IMG/VR virus record: IMGVR_UViG_3300046009_007703
Location: 1 to 21,604 of that record
Reading direction: 5' to 3' (one strand)
Origin: a virus
DNA length: 21,604 nt
Made by a program: the position numbers and the translations under genes. Shown piece by piece: positions 1 to 7,431 of this stretch. The stretch's first letter is position 1. Each line of letters opens with the position of its first letter. Below the pieces are notes generated by a model. It had not been told where the DNA came from and ran no database searches. It saw only the letters and a program-made list of their open reading frames with translations.

Positions 1-444
1 TTTATCTTTATCTTCAGTAAATACCTCCCTTATAGAACCTAATCCTCTTGAACTAATTCCAATTATAATTCCTGATGCTAGTATATTTTTTAAAATATTA
101 CCTGACGGTGTAGGTAGTATTTCTATATCTCCCATTAAATCATTACCATTCCACCACATTTTTGTTATATGATGTGATGCATTGGCTAAACTAACTACAG
201 ATGAATCAGGGTGGTCACACTCACCTAAAGCTCTTCTCTGAGTTACAAACTCTTCATTATATTTATCTGCTTCTCTCTTTAATATATCCATTGGATATAC
301 TCTACCATTTTGATTCTTAGCTCCTGCTCTTTGTAATACTCCTGTAACTCTGATTGGTCTATTATATTTTATAGCTTCATTTATTGAATCTACGTTTGGA
401 GTAAATTTATTATATTCTATAAGTAATGATTTGTTAGATGTCAT
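1..444 (-). CDS. gp21: Prohead core protease, T4 gp21 type (C-terminus cut by window edge)
   Basis: This is a serine protease of the T4 gp21 (prohead protease) type, which in that family matures the capsid by cleaving scaffold and head proteins. The start is an ATG at 444-442, and 148 codons run open to the left edge, so the C-terminal part is missing. Family marks visible are an N-terminal beta region (around RPIRVTGVLQRAG), the NGRVYP motif near residue 46, the catalytic-His block GECDHPDSS (His78), a KMWWNGNDLMGDIEILPTPSGN core at about 95-116, and the nucleophile block GISSRG (Ser131 or Ser132). Both catalytic positions are intact. It lies 10 nt after a putative scaffold gene and two genes after the portal, the same relative order as T4 genes 20-67-68-21. 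No Shine-Dalgarno motif precedes the ATG. Identity is confident; the exact nucleophile is inferred from the motif only. Confidence 0.9.
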   Translation of the reverse strand, partial: MTSNKSLLIEYNKFTPNVDSINEAIKYNRPIRVTGVLQRAGAKNQNGRVYPMDILKREADKYNEEFVTQRRALGECDHPDSSVVSLANASHHITKMWWNGNDLMGDIEILPTPSGNILKNILASGIIIGISSRGLGSIREVFTEDKDK

Positions 445-454
445 ATCTTTATGT

Positions 455-934
455 TTAATTAAACAATTCTTGAAGTTTGTTTTGTATGTATACAATTTTT
501 GAATTTATAGAATAGAATTTTTTAGAACTGTTTTGCCAAAACTGACCATCTAGTTGGAAATCTTTTTTTAATTTTAAATTATTATCTATTATTTTTTTAA
601 CATCTTCCAAATTTTTATCTATATCTATAAAACATTTGTTTAACTTCTCTTTGTTTGTATTTGAATCATCATTTTTATAATCGTAATATGTTATTTCAGA
701 TAATGATTTTTTATAAGGTATTGTATTCTTATAGGATTTTTTTACTTGTTTTCCTACAGAATTTTTTAAATTTGAATTTTTCTTAGCTTCATCAGACTTT
801 CTTGCAGGTTTTTTCACAAATGCATTAGGCGTTTGATAACCTGCCACATTTGCCGTTACATTCTCCTCTTCCAATTGCTGAGATATATTTGATAACTCTT
901 CTTCTATATCGTCATATATTTTATCTAACTTCAT
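455..934 (-). CDS. Small charged protein in the portal-protease interval, possible prohead core/scaffold component
   Basis: This 159-residue protein is Lys-, Asn- and Asp-rich. It opens with an acidic predicted helix (residues 1-25), followed by a short motif VAGYQTPNAF (about 30-39). That motif recalls small proteins next to prohead proteases in other T4-like phages, though this is from memory and not searched. A basic, low-complexity middle (KKPARKSDEAKK) leads into a predicted coiled-coil second half with repeated ILxNKL spacing. No enzyme motif is visible. It occupies the interval between the portal-linked gene and the protease, where T4 has the small core proteins gp67 and gp68. A scaffold or core role is therefore inferred from position and composition only. 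The ATG at 934-932 follows the previous stop by 14 nt. Confidence 0.55.
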   Translation of the reverse strand: MKLDKIYDDIEEELSNISQQLEEENVTANVAGYQTPNAFVKKPARKSDEAKKNSNLKNSVGKQVKKSYKNTIPYKKSLSEITYYDYKNDDSNTNKEKLNKCFIDIDKNLEDVKKIIDNNLKLKKDFQLDGQFWQNSSKKFYSINSKIVYIQNKLQELFN

Positions 935-948
935 AATATTCTATGTAT

Positions 949-1785
949 TTATAATTCTCTTAATAATTCATAATATCTTATCATAGATAGATAATGACTC
1001 TCCGTAATAAAACTTGAATTTTTTAACTTTGGCAGTATACTTAATATTTCTTTTACTTTTATATCTAATACTGTATCTTCTATATTTACTAATTTAGATT
1101 TTAGTTTAGACTCTATATTATTTATGTGTTCCGTGATAAATATTGTTGTTTTCTCACTATCAACGGAATTAAATATAAAATGCCTTAGTATTTCTTTTTG
1201 ATTTTCATCTAAGTTAGAACTCCACTTATTATTGAATTTTTCAGTAAGTAACTTAAATGTCAATGATTTTAATTCAGGGTCTACAGATTCCATGAATTCT
1301 TGCTTATCACCTGTACTGTCCGTATTATTACTAGTTATATGATTTACTATATATAGTTTATTTTTTAAATATAACGAAGGATTATCTGATTCTCTATGCT
1401 CAAATAAATTATATATGGAAGCATATATTTTGTAGTTATCTATCTGAGTTTTCATAAATATATCTTTGTTAAAGCTTTTATTAATATCTTTAACAAGATT
1501 GTATTTACTCTTCTCTAATGTTGGGGAGTTTATTTGAGAGTGTTCTTTTATAACAGCATCCACCATTTTTAAAGCAAATTCAGGATTTTTATCCTTGTAA
1601 TTATATAACGTATTATATAAATTAAGTTCTGATTTCAATGGTGAGTCATCATTGAAATATTTCTTGACAAATTTTATACTGAGTGGATTCTTACCTTGTA
1701 AAACATCACTTGTCATTTGTCTAATCAGCAATTCGTATAGAAGTCCTGTATTCTTTATTTTTTTATGTTTAAAAATCTTCGACAT
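949..1785 (-). CDS. Conserved phage protein directly downstream of the portal, T4-like head-assembly neighbourhood
   Basis: This 278-residue, mostly helical protein begins with a basic patch (KIFKHKKIKNTGLLYELLIRQ, about 4-24). It continues with regularly spaced amphipathic helices to the C-terminus (YLSMIRYYELLREL). The opening NTGLLYELLIRQ and the later YKIYASIYNLFE resemble an uncharacterised protein that I recall lying between portal and prohead protease in T4-like marine phages. I assign no biochemical function. No signal peptide, membrane segment or catalytic motif is apparent. It starts 31 nt after the portal stop, behind a TATATTTATA box shared with two other gaps, so it may have its own promoter. 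A prohead core or assembly role is an inference from position. Confidence 0.6.
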   Translation of the reverse strand: MSKIFKHKKIKNTGLLYELLIRQMTSDVLQGKNPLSIKFVKKYFNDDSPLKSELNLYNTLYNYKDKNPEFALKMVDAVIKEHSQINSPTLEKSKYNLVKDINKSFNKDIFMKTQIDNYKIYASIYNLFEHRESDNPSLYLKNKLYIVNHITSNNTDSTGDKQEFMESVDPELKSLTFKLLTEKFNNKWSSNLDENQKEILRHFIFNSVDSEKTTIFITEHINNIESKLKSKLVNIEDTVLDIKVKEILSILPKLKNSSFITESHYLSMIRYYELLREL

Positions 1786-1803
1786 TATATCTTAATTATT
1801 TAT

Positions 1804-1813
1804 TATAAATATA
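1804..1813 (-). promoter_or_regulatory. Candidate promoter box TATATTTATA upstream of the 278-residue gene
   Basis: A minus-strand TATATTTATA occurs 18 nt before the ATG at 1785, within the 31-nt portal/next-gene gap. It matches the box at 7411-7420 exactly. No upstream -33 element is clear. Confidence 0.35.
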
Positions 1814-1816
1814 CAA

Positions 1817-3643
1817 TTATGAATCTAACATTTCATTTAAACTTTTCTTTCCGAAACTATCTTCCAATTGCTTCAACAATTTTGCTCTGTCTACTCCTTC
1901 TCCTTTCGTTGAAAAACCTGTATCTGACATAACTCTTTGATATCCTAAAGGGTCTCTTCCATTAGATTTATCTCTGTCAGTTCCAAACTTTTTATTTGAT
2001 TTAGGTCTACCACCCATCTCTCCAAACTCACCACCATCACTTTCAACAGGTTCTTTTGATACATGCATTTGAGCTATTGTGTGTGGAGTTCCTTTAACCT
2101 CTCCTGATTGTCTAGGGTCATTACCTTCACTAGCTATCTGCTCCATTCTCCAAGCTGTAGCTTGGTCTTTCAATAATAATTCTTCCTCGGCAACCCATTC
2201 GTCCCTACTTAGATTCAATACATTTTCATATATATATTTTCTTGATACTAATTTAGAGTCTTTCATTGCATTTGCTAATGTAATCTTCTCATTTAGTATT
2301 TCTACTCTCTGTCTTTCATAAACTATAGATGGATTATTTAAACTTAATTCAAAATCAATTAAAGATGAATCAGTATATCCTTGTAAAAATAAATGTATTA
2401 CTGCTATTTTATATAATTCAGATTCAAATATACTTTGAATTCTTTCAATTGTTCTTGCAAATCTTACATCTTCTGCTGCTAATACGGCTTTTCCTTCCAA
2501 ATTTTCATCGTATCCTAAGAATGCTCTAGGTATCTTTAAAGCAGCCATCATTTTCTGCTTAATGTAATCAACGTCTTCTATAAAACCATCATTACTCATT
2601 CCATCTAAAGTCTCAATTTCTGTTTGATTATCTCCTCCTCTGACAGGAATATAGACATCTTCCAACATATTTTGCAAATTAAACTTCAAATTGTACTGAC
2701 CTGTTTTTTCATCTATATATGGAGTCTTTTTAGTATCATCCATAATTTTCTGCATGTATTGGTCAATTTCATTAGGACTCAAATTACCTACAGCTATCTT
2801 ATAAACTCGTCTTTGAGGTGCTCTCATAATTCTATGAATCATCATGGCATCTTCCATCAAAGAAAGTCTTTTGTATTCTTTCCTAGCAGCCTCTAACATT
2901 GACCTACCGTATGGTAAGAAATTAGTATCTGAAAGTAATCTAAAATGAGCTATCTCATAATATTCATACTCATCTTTTAAAAATGGATTTCTATTTGTTA
3001 ATGGTTCATATTTAAATCTAACATCATAGGGATTATATTCAGCCATCCCACCTTTGTCAAATCTAGTTTGCATATCTGATTTAAGTCCCGCTTGTTGTGC
3101 TTCTAATCCCTCTAGTCTTTGTACGTCATACGAGGACATCGGAATTACATTCACAACTCCAAGTTCTTCATCTAAATCTAAAGCTAAATAAAAATCTCCA
3201 TACTTACAGGCATTCCGTATCCAAGGCCATAAATTAAATTCAATATTTAATATATCATAAAATAAATTATGTAATATTTGTTTTATTTTATCATTCTGAG
3301 TTTTTATTTTTAATATAGAACCATCAGCAGACCTTATACTAGATTCATCTGCATATATGTCTAATGCTGATGCTAATATAGGGTCTTCATCCATTGCCTC
3401 ATAATCCCTATATAATTCTAACTTTGTGGCAAAGAAGTTTGTAGAAGCATTAGGAGTATAATATCCATGTGATTTATAAGTATGAACTCCTGTATACCTA
3501 CCTCTATACGCACTATCTCTAGTTCCTACAGACTGTAACTGAGAAGTATCATAAACCTTTATCCTATTCTTGCCTGTTCTCCTAACTACTACTTTAGTAG
3601 AAAATAGTTTTGATAACCTAGACCTAAATGATTCTTCTGCCAT
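1817..3643 (-). CDS. gp20: Portal vertex protein, T4 gp20 type
   Basis: Portal proteins form the dodecameric DNA gateway at one capsid vertex, nucleating head assembly and docking the terminase. This one has 608 residues, versus 524 in T4. Family marks include ALDIYADESS (about 93-102), WIRNACKYGDFYL (141-153), the APQRRVYKIAVGNLSPNEIDQYM block (275-297), a MLEDVYIPVRGGDNQTEIETLDG segment (326-348), and the clip/stem stretch IPRAFLGYDENLEGKAVLAAEDVRFARTIERIQ (371-403). The excess length is mostly an acidic/polar C-terminal tail (about 500-608) rich in Gly, Asp and Lys, ending in a short helix. The gene starts 22 nt after the terminase stop. T4 places genes 18 and 19 (sheath and tube) between 17 and 20; here they are absent. 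Confidence 0.95.
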   Translation of the reverse strand: MAEESFRSRLSKLFSTKVVVRRTGKNRIKVYDTSQLQSVGTRDSAYRGRYTGVHTYKSHGYYTPNASTNFFATKLELYRDYEAMDEDPILASALDIYADESSIRSADGSILKIKTQNDKIKQILHNLFYDILNIEFNLWPWIRNACKYGDFYLALDLDEELGVVNVIPMSSYDVQRLEGLEAQQAGLKSDMQTRFDKGGMAEYNPYDVRFKYEPLTNRNPFLKDEYEYYEIAHFRLLSDTNFLPYGRSMLEAARKEYKRLSLMEDAMMIHRIMRAPQRRVYKIAVGNLSPNEIDQYMQKIMDDTKKTPYIDEKTGQYNLKFNLQNMLEDVYIPVRGGDNQTEIETLDGMSNDGFIEDVDYIKQKMMAALKIPRAFLGYDENLEGKAVLAAEDVRFARTIERIQSIFESELYKIAVIHLFLQGYTDSSLIDFELSLNNPSIVYERQRVEILNEKITLANAMKDSKLVSRKYIYENVLNLSRDEWVAEEELLLKDQATAWRMEQIASEGNDPRQSGEVKGTPHTIAQMHVSKEPVESDGGEFGEMGGRPKSNKKFGTDRDKSNGRDPLGYQRVMSDTGFSTKGEGVDRAKLLKQLEDSFGKKSLNEMLDS

Positions 3644-3661
3644 ACTTTTACTTTTTTATAT

Positions 3662-3678
3662 ATGGTTATAATAACCAT
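3662..3678 (-). other. 17-nt palindrome spanning the terminase stop codon
   Basis: Arms ATGGTTAT and ATAACCAT flank a single central base, giving 8 perfect base pairs if extruded. The terminase TAA (3668-3666) lies inside it. The gap to the portal ATG is 22 nt. The stem is too AT-rich and the loop too small for a convincing intrinsic terminator, and no T-run follows directly on the minus strand. It could be an RNA-processing site, a protein-binding site or chance in AT-rich DNA. Confidence 0.3.
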
Positions 3679-5249
3679 CTTAATGAATCTGATTCCTTAT
3701 TCGGTAACTCTTGAGTCCAATTTTTATGGTCACTACTATTGCTTGAATAAAATGATTTTTTAAAATTATCTAAGGTAGCTCTTTGAATTTCAATACCCTG
3801 CTGTTTCAATTTCATTGCTGTGTCCCTTACCCAAAATGCCATTGCCCAACACATTGTTAAATCATCGTGATATCCTCTTTGAGCTTCAGCCCGACCACTT
3901 TTCCATATAAATGTGTTAAACTCATCTAAAGACCTAACGCTTCTACATATCGGAGATTTTTCTCTGAAGTATGTTTCTAGTTTAGATATCATTACAGGTC
4001 TTGTTTTCATGTTTATCGAAACACCGGGTGTCATTTTACTCTTATCCTGCAAATCATATGAACCAACTAAATGTTTAGAAATATCTACATACGGGTCATT
4101 CTTATAATGATAAAACAAATTAGTATATCCTCTATCTAATGCAACTTGAACAGTATCCCATCCAATTCCATTGTTATCTATAATCAATAATGCGTTATTC
4201 CATTCGGAAGCTACAGATACCAACATATTACCGAAATCCTTAGTACTTATAGCACCTTTATACTCGGCAACCTGTGTAACAGTTTCTACATCGATTACTA
4301 CAAATGCACTCTCATCTTCTCCGTCACCACGAGCAACGTCAGCAGATATTATATATGATTTTTGATATGAAGGATACTCCCATATCCAATAATTAGCATC
4401 GAAACCTCTCTTTTCTATGGGTTCTTGAGCGTATGTTGTTCTATACCATTCTATTATCGGCCCGTCTATAACCGTATGCCCTGAAGTTATAAAGTCACAA
4501 TCATTTTCTTGTGCAGCCATTTTTGGGCCGAGTAAATTATCCTGTTCATCCCTCCAAGATTGGTCTCTATCAGGATGTACATACCATGGTAATCTTATTG
4601 GGAAAAATTCCTTCCCTTGTTGTGCTATAGTCCACTTTTTATGAAATAAATTGCCCGTTCCATTTGGAGATGATATAAGTATTGCTCCACCCCCTGTAGA
4701 TAGCGTAGATTGTGCTGCTGTCCATATATCATCTATAGTATCAATATGAGCTGCTTCGTCTATTACAAGTAACGATAATGCCTCAGAACGACCTGCATCT
4801 ACTGATGCTGCAACTGCTTTAACTTGTGAACCGTTTTTTAGTCTTAAACTTAGCTTATTATCTTCTATAGATGAAGCTTTCAGCCATGAAGGTAAGTTTT
4901 CATACATGACTCTAACTTTAGTAACAAGGTTTTTTGCAACTTCTTGTTTTGTTGCAATAACCAATACGTTAAAATCAGAATTAAAAGTCATTTTATAAAG
5001 GATATATCCCGCTGTAAGTGTGGATAATCCTAACTGCCTTCCTTTATTAACAACAACAAATCTATTCTCTTCAAAATCAAATAGACATTGCTCTTGGAAT
5101 GAGAATAGTTTAAAATTAACTTTACCTTTCTTAGGATGCTGTATTACACAGTATTTCTTCATGAAGTGAGTAGGGTCTACCGAACATTTTCTGTACTCAT
5201 CCTCTATAATTTCCTTTAATGTTTTTTTTGCCTTTACCTCCTCTTGCAT
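3666..5249 (-). CDS. gp17: Terminase large subunit (packaging ATPase-nuclease), T4 gp17 type
   Basis: The large terminase drives DNA into the prohead by ATP hydrolysis and cuts the concatemer. At 527 residues it is close to family size (T4 610). The ATPase domain shows a Walker A-like NKGRQLGLST (68-77), Walker B LLVIDEA (160-166, Asp164-Glu165) and coupling motif SSPNGTGN (193-200). The nuclease domain shows Asp304 (SADVARGDGEDES), Asp358 (LLIIDNNGIG) and Asp462/463 (GYHDDLTM), the RNase H-like metal-binding trio. The Walker A lysine is at the front of the loop (Lys69) instead of before the Ser/Thr. This matches the deviant loop of lambda gpA (KSARVGYS), so I read it as functional. The ATG directly follows the TAG of the preceding gene with no spacer, suggesting coupled translation. 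It is followed by the portal gene. Confidence 0.95.
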   Translation of the reverse strand: MQEEVKAKKTLKEIIEDEYRKCSVDPTHFMKKYCVIQHPKKGKVNFKLFSFQEQCLFDFEENRFVVVNKGRQLGLSTLTAGYILYKMTFNSDFNVLVIATKQEVAKNLVTKVRVMYENLPSWLKASSIEDNKLSLRLKNGSQVKAVAASVDAGRSEALSLLVIDEAAHIDTIDDIWTAAQSTLSTGGGAILISSPNGTGNLFHKKWTIAQQGKEFFPIRLPWYVHPDRDQSWRDEQDNLLGPKMAAQENDCDFITSGHTVIDGPIIEWYRTTYAQEPIEKRGFDANYWIWEYPSYQKSYIISADVARGDGEDESAFVVIDVETVTQVAEYKGAISTKDFGNMLVSVASEWNNALLIIDNNGIGWDTVQVALDRGYTNLFYHYKNDPYVDISKHLVGSYDLQDKSKMTPGVSINMKTRPVMISKLETYFREKSPICRSVRSLDEFNTFIWKSGRAEAQRGYHDDLTMCWAMAFWVRDTAMKLKQQGIEIQRATLDNFKKSFYSSNSSDHKNWTQELPNKESDSLRWLL

Positions 5250-5654
5250 CTATTTTATATTTGCCACAATTCTATAGGATGTATATGCACTTATAACTCC
5301 TATGAAAAACCAAACAACAGGCTTTTCAATAAAATTTTTCTTATCTGCTTTTATATAATCTTTATATGCTTGTATACTTTTTTGCATATTTTGTATTCTA
5401 TCATCTTTTAATTTGATGAGTTTCTCATCTAAATATGATAATTGTTCGTACTCAGCATTTTCATTTTTATATTGCTCTATTAGTAAATTACTTAATTCTA
5501 AATTTTTATTTAGTTTTACATTTGTAGTTTCTAATGAATCTATGTAATTGTAGATTCTTATAACTTGCTTTTGTGTAAATACCGTATCAACATCTACTTG
5601 AGATATCAATGCGGTATTTACTAATAGAAATAATATAATTAATGTATTTTTCAT
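5250..5654 (-). CDS. Spanin-like or lysis-associated protein: exported coiled coil with C-terminal membrane segment
   Basis: This 134-residue protein starts with a short hydrophobic segment (MKNTLIILFLLVNTALISQ, 1-19) that reads as a signal peptide or signal anchor. A long predicted coiled coil follows (about 25-105), rich in Lys, Glu, Asn and Leu. A C-terminal hydrophobic stretch (VVWFFIGVISAYTSYRIV, about 113-130) would span the membrane. No catalytic motif is present. Together with the preceding 103-residue membrane coiled-coil protein it forms a small two-gene membrane pair, which recalls phage spanins. However, terminal hydrophobic segments at both ends are not the classical Rz layout, and no holin or endolysin is in view. 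The start codon abuts the stop of the previous gene (TAA then ATG), and its own TAG abuts the terminase ATG. Lysis function is inferred. Confidence 0.5.
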   Translation of the reverse strand: MKNTLIILFLLVNTALISQVDVDTVFTQKQVIRIYNYIDSLETTNVKLNKNLELSNLLIEQYKNENAEYEQLSYLDEKLIKLKDDRIQNMQKSIQAYKDYIKADKKNFIEKPVVWFFIGVISAYTSYRIVANIK

Positions 5655-5966
5655 TTATAAATTTTTTAATTTCTTAGATATTTTTTTTATATCAGTTTCT
5701 ATTGTTTTATTTTCATTAACTATACTATCTCTATTATTTTCAATTTTTTTAATCTTTTCTTTAATATTTTTTATATTATTCTTTTTGTCTTCTATTTTAT
5801 TAAGTATGTTCTCTTCCTCTGTATTTATTTGTTTATCTACTTTTTCTACTTCTGCCAAACTTTTTTTTAATCTATATTCAATTATATATTTTTTTAATTT
5901 ATAATAAGCATATATCAATACTACTGATATTACTATATAATACAAATAATTTAAATATTGGTTCAT
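5655..5966 (-). CDS. Small N-terminally anchored coiled-coil protein, inner-spanin-like
   Basis: This 103-residue protein has one N-terminal membrane segment (YLYYIVISVVLIYAYY, about 7-22). A continuous charged coiled coil (about 28-103) follows, built of Lys/Glu/Asn with Ile and Leu at heptad positions. The layout matches inner-membrane spanins (Rz/i-spanin) in topology and length, but such proteins have little sequence signature, so this is a structural analogy. The ATG at 5966-5964 follows the previous stop by one nucleotide. The gene ends immediately before the next membrane coiled-coil gene, so the two are probably translated together. Other possibilities are a membrane-bound assembly factor or a superinfection-exclusion protein. 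Confidence 0.5.
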   Translation of the reverse strand: MNQYLNYLYYIVISVVLIYAYYKLKKYIIEYRLKKSLAEVEKVDKQINTEEENILNKIEDKKNNIKNIKEKIKKIENNRDSIVNENKTIETDIKKISKKLKNL

Positions 5967-5967
5967 T

Positions 5968-6603
5968 TTAGTTATTTAAGTTTTGTTCCTTACTGAATTC
6001 CTTATATGGCTCAAACATATCTTCTTTTAATTTTTCAAAATCATTATCTATCTTTTCTAAAAAGCTTTTCTTATTTTGAAAGTTCCAAATTTCTCTGCTG
6101 CCATCCTCTTCTACATACTCTATTGCATCTAAAGAGGATTTTATGATTTCTTTTTCTTTTTCAGCATCTTTAAAAAATGATACTATAGATTCATAATTTT
6201 TCCTTTTTTCGTATTCTTCAAATTTACCATCTGCTTTTAGATATGTTTCGAATCTTGTCAAACAATCTAAACACATGTTGTGAGACATGCAAGATTGTTT
6301 ATCATACCTAGTATATATTTTTGTCTTTAGTTTCTCGCAATCATCATAACATTTGTCATAAGATTCTAATTCTTCTTTTAAATGGTATAGAGATTTTAAA
6401 TTCTTTCGTCTCTTCACTCTATACCCTTTTTTCTGCTCCCATTCAACTACAGCTCCATTTGGTAAAACTTCTTCCCAAATTTCACCAACGTTTCTTATAT
6501 TACTATCTTTGGCTTTTTCATATCCAACAATAGTTCGAGTCTGCATTTTATGCTCTCCCGCTAATAATTGTCTTACAGCTTTTATGTTTTGTAACTTCGA
6601 CAT
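5968..6603 (-). CDS. Conserved phage protein of unknown function with a cysteine cluster
   Basis: This 211-residue protein has the opening MSKLQNIKAVRQLLAGEHKMQTRT and a GEIWEEVLPNGAVVEWEQKKGYRVK block (about 37-62). I associate both with an uncharacterised T4-like phage family near the packaging genes. Residues about 82-115 contain a cysteine-rich stretch (DKCYDDCEK, then SCMSHNMCLDC), which could bind zinc. The remainder is charged and helical. Position shortly upstream of the large terminase makes a small-terminase or packaging-accessory role conceivable, but no small-terminase signature is visible and I do not claim it. The gene begins 6 nt after the previous stop. Confidence 0.5.
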   Translation of the reverse strand: MSKLQNIKAVRQLLAGEHKMQTRTIVGYEKAKDSNIRNVGEIWEEVLPNGAVVEWEQKKGYRVKRRKNLKSLYHLKEELESYDKCYDDCEKLKTKIYTRYDKQSCMSHNMCLDCLTRFETYLKADGKFEEYEKRKNYESIVSFFKDAEKEKEIIKSSLDAIEYVEEDGSREIWNFQNKKSFLEKIDNDFEKLKEDMFEPYKEFSKEQNLNN

Positions 6604-6609
6604 AATTTA

Positions 6610-7395
6610 TTATTCTCTTGTTTTAAATTTATTTATAATTGCTTTACGAATGAATGCATCCGATATGCTAGGTAAAGCAGATAACATCTGAATATAAGCC
6701 TCTGCCTTATCTCTTCGTGAGCTCATCCTAGAAGCGTCTTGAACGAAATTTGAAAATCCTGAAGATTTCAATAAAGATGATATTGATTTACTAGGTGATA
6801 CTTCTTCTTCAGAATTTTTTTCCTGTTTAGGATTTTCAGGTTTTTTAGTACTTTCAGATTCTTTTTCTGATTTTGGTTTTTCTGATTTTAACTTTTCTGA
6901 TTTCTCAGCCTCTTGTATAAATTCTAATAATTGTTTTAAATCTCTATTTGATACCTTACGCTTAGATTCTTCCATATATTTACTATAGTCTAAATCATTT
7001 TGTACATCAGCAGGAAGAAAATCAACCCACTTTTCACCTCTAATATCTTTCCCAATCTTATCTTTCTTTTCTTTATCCGAAAGTGTTTCATCCTCTAGTG
7101 TAGGTGCTATCATCTTAGCTATAAATGTAGAAAGTTTATCAACAAACTTTGTATTTTCTGCTTTAGTTTTTGTTTCTAATTCATTAAGTTTAGTATCATC
7201 ATATCCTTTTTGGATAACTTTCTTACTCTTGGATGCTCCGATATCTTTATGACTAGCTATTCTTTTTTGAACATATGCCATTAAATCTGATATGGCAGGA
7301 GTTGTTTTATTTCCTGATTTTATATGTTTGTCTATAAAATATCCAATTTTTTCTAAATAATCAGCTTCTGTTAATCTTGTTCTATTAATGTTCAT
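6610..7395 (-). CDS. Unrecognised phage protein with Lys/Glu/Ser/Pro-rich linker
   Basis: I do not recognise this 261-residue protein. The N-terminal third is helical and basic. A central low-complexity linker (about 165-205) consists of repeated KSEKPKSEKES-like units. The C-terminal part (about 205-261) holds a compact helical segment with SSRRDKAEAYIQMLSALPSISDAFIRKAIINKF. No signal peptide, membrane segment or catalytic motif was seen. The architecture (two folded ends joined by a charged linker) is common in phage scaffold, neck or adaptor proteins, but no role is assigned. It begins 36 nt after the galactopyranose mutase gene, behind a TATATTTATA box, and may start the transcript carrying the packaging and head genes. 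Confidence 0.45.
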   Translation of the reverse strand: MNINRTRLTEADYLEKIGYFIDKHIKSGNKTTPAISDLMAYVQKRIASHKDIGASKSKKVIQKGYDDTKLNELETKTKAENTKFVDKLSTFIAKMIAPTLEDETLSDKEKKDKIGKDIRGEKWVDFLPADVQNDLDYSKYMEESKRKVSNRDLKQLLEFIQEAEKSEKLKSEKPKSEKESESTKKPENPKQEKNSEEEVSPSKSISSLLKSSGFSNFVQDASRMSSRRDKAEAYIQMLSALPSISDAFIRKAIINKFKTRE

Positions 7396-7410
7396 AATAT
7401 ATATTTTTAC

Positions 7411-7420
7411 TATAAATATA
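7411..7420 (-). promoter_or_regulatory. Candidate promoter box TATATTTATA upstream of the 261-residue gene
   Basis: A minus-strand TATATTTATA lies in the second-largest gap (36 nt), 15 nt before the ATG. The same 10-mer, or a one-base variant, sits 14-18 nt before the ATG in two other relatively large gaps (1804-1813 and 11670-11679). Recurrence at gene starts in the same orientation suggests a phage promoter element, but AT-rich sequence makes chance matches likely. Confidence 0.35.
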
Positions 7421-7431
7421 TCAGAATTAAA

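Noticed and set aside
946-953. Minus-strand TATAAATA as a T4-type late promoter before the 159-residue gene.
   Set aside because: It overlaps the previous gene's stop and is only 11 nt from the ATG. In DNA this AT-rich one match is not evidence.
2079-2896. Several plus-strand open frames opposite the portal gene, and similar ones opposite other genes.
   Set aside because: All lie antisense to well-supported genes and have no recognisable domain or leader.
5032-5050. Terminase considered inactive because the usual P-loop lysine is missing.
   Set aside because: Lys69 at the head of the loop matches the lambda gpA-type deviant Walker A, and all other catalytic residues are present.
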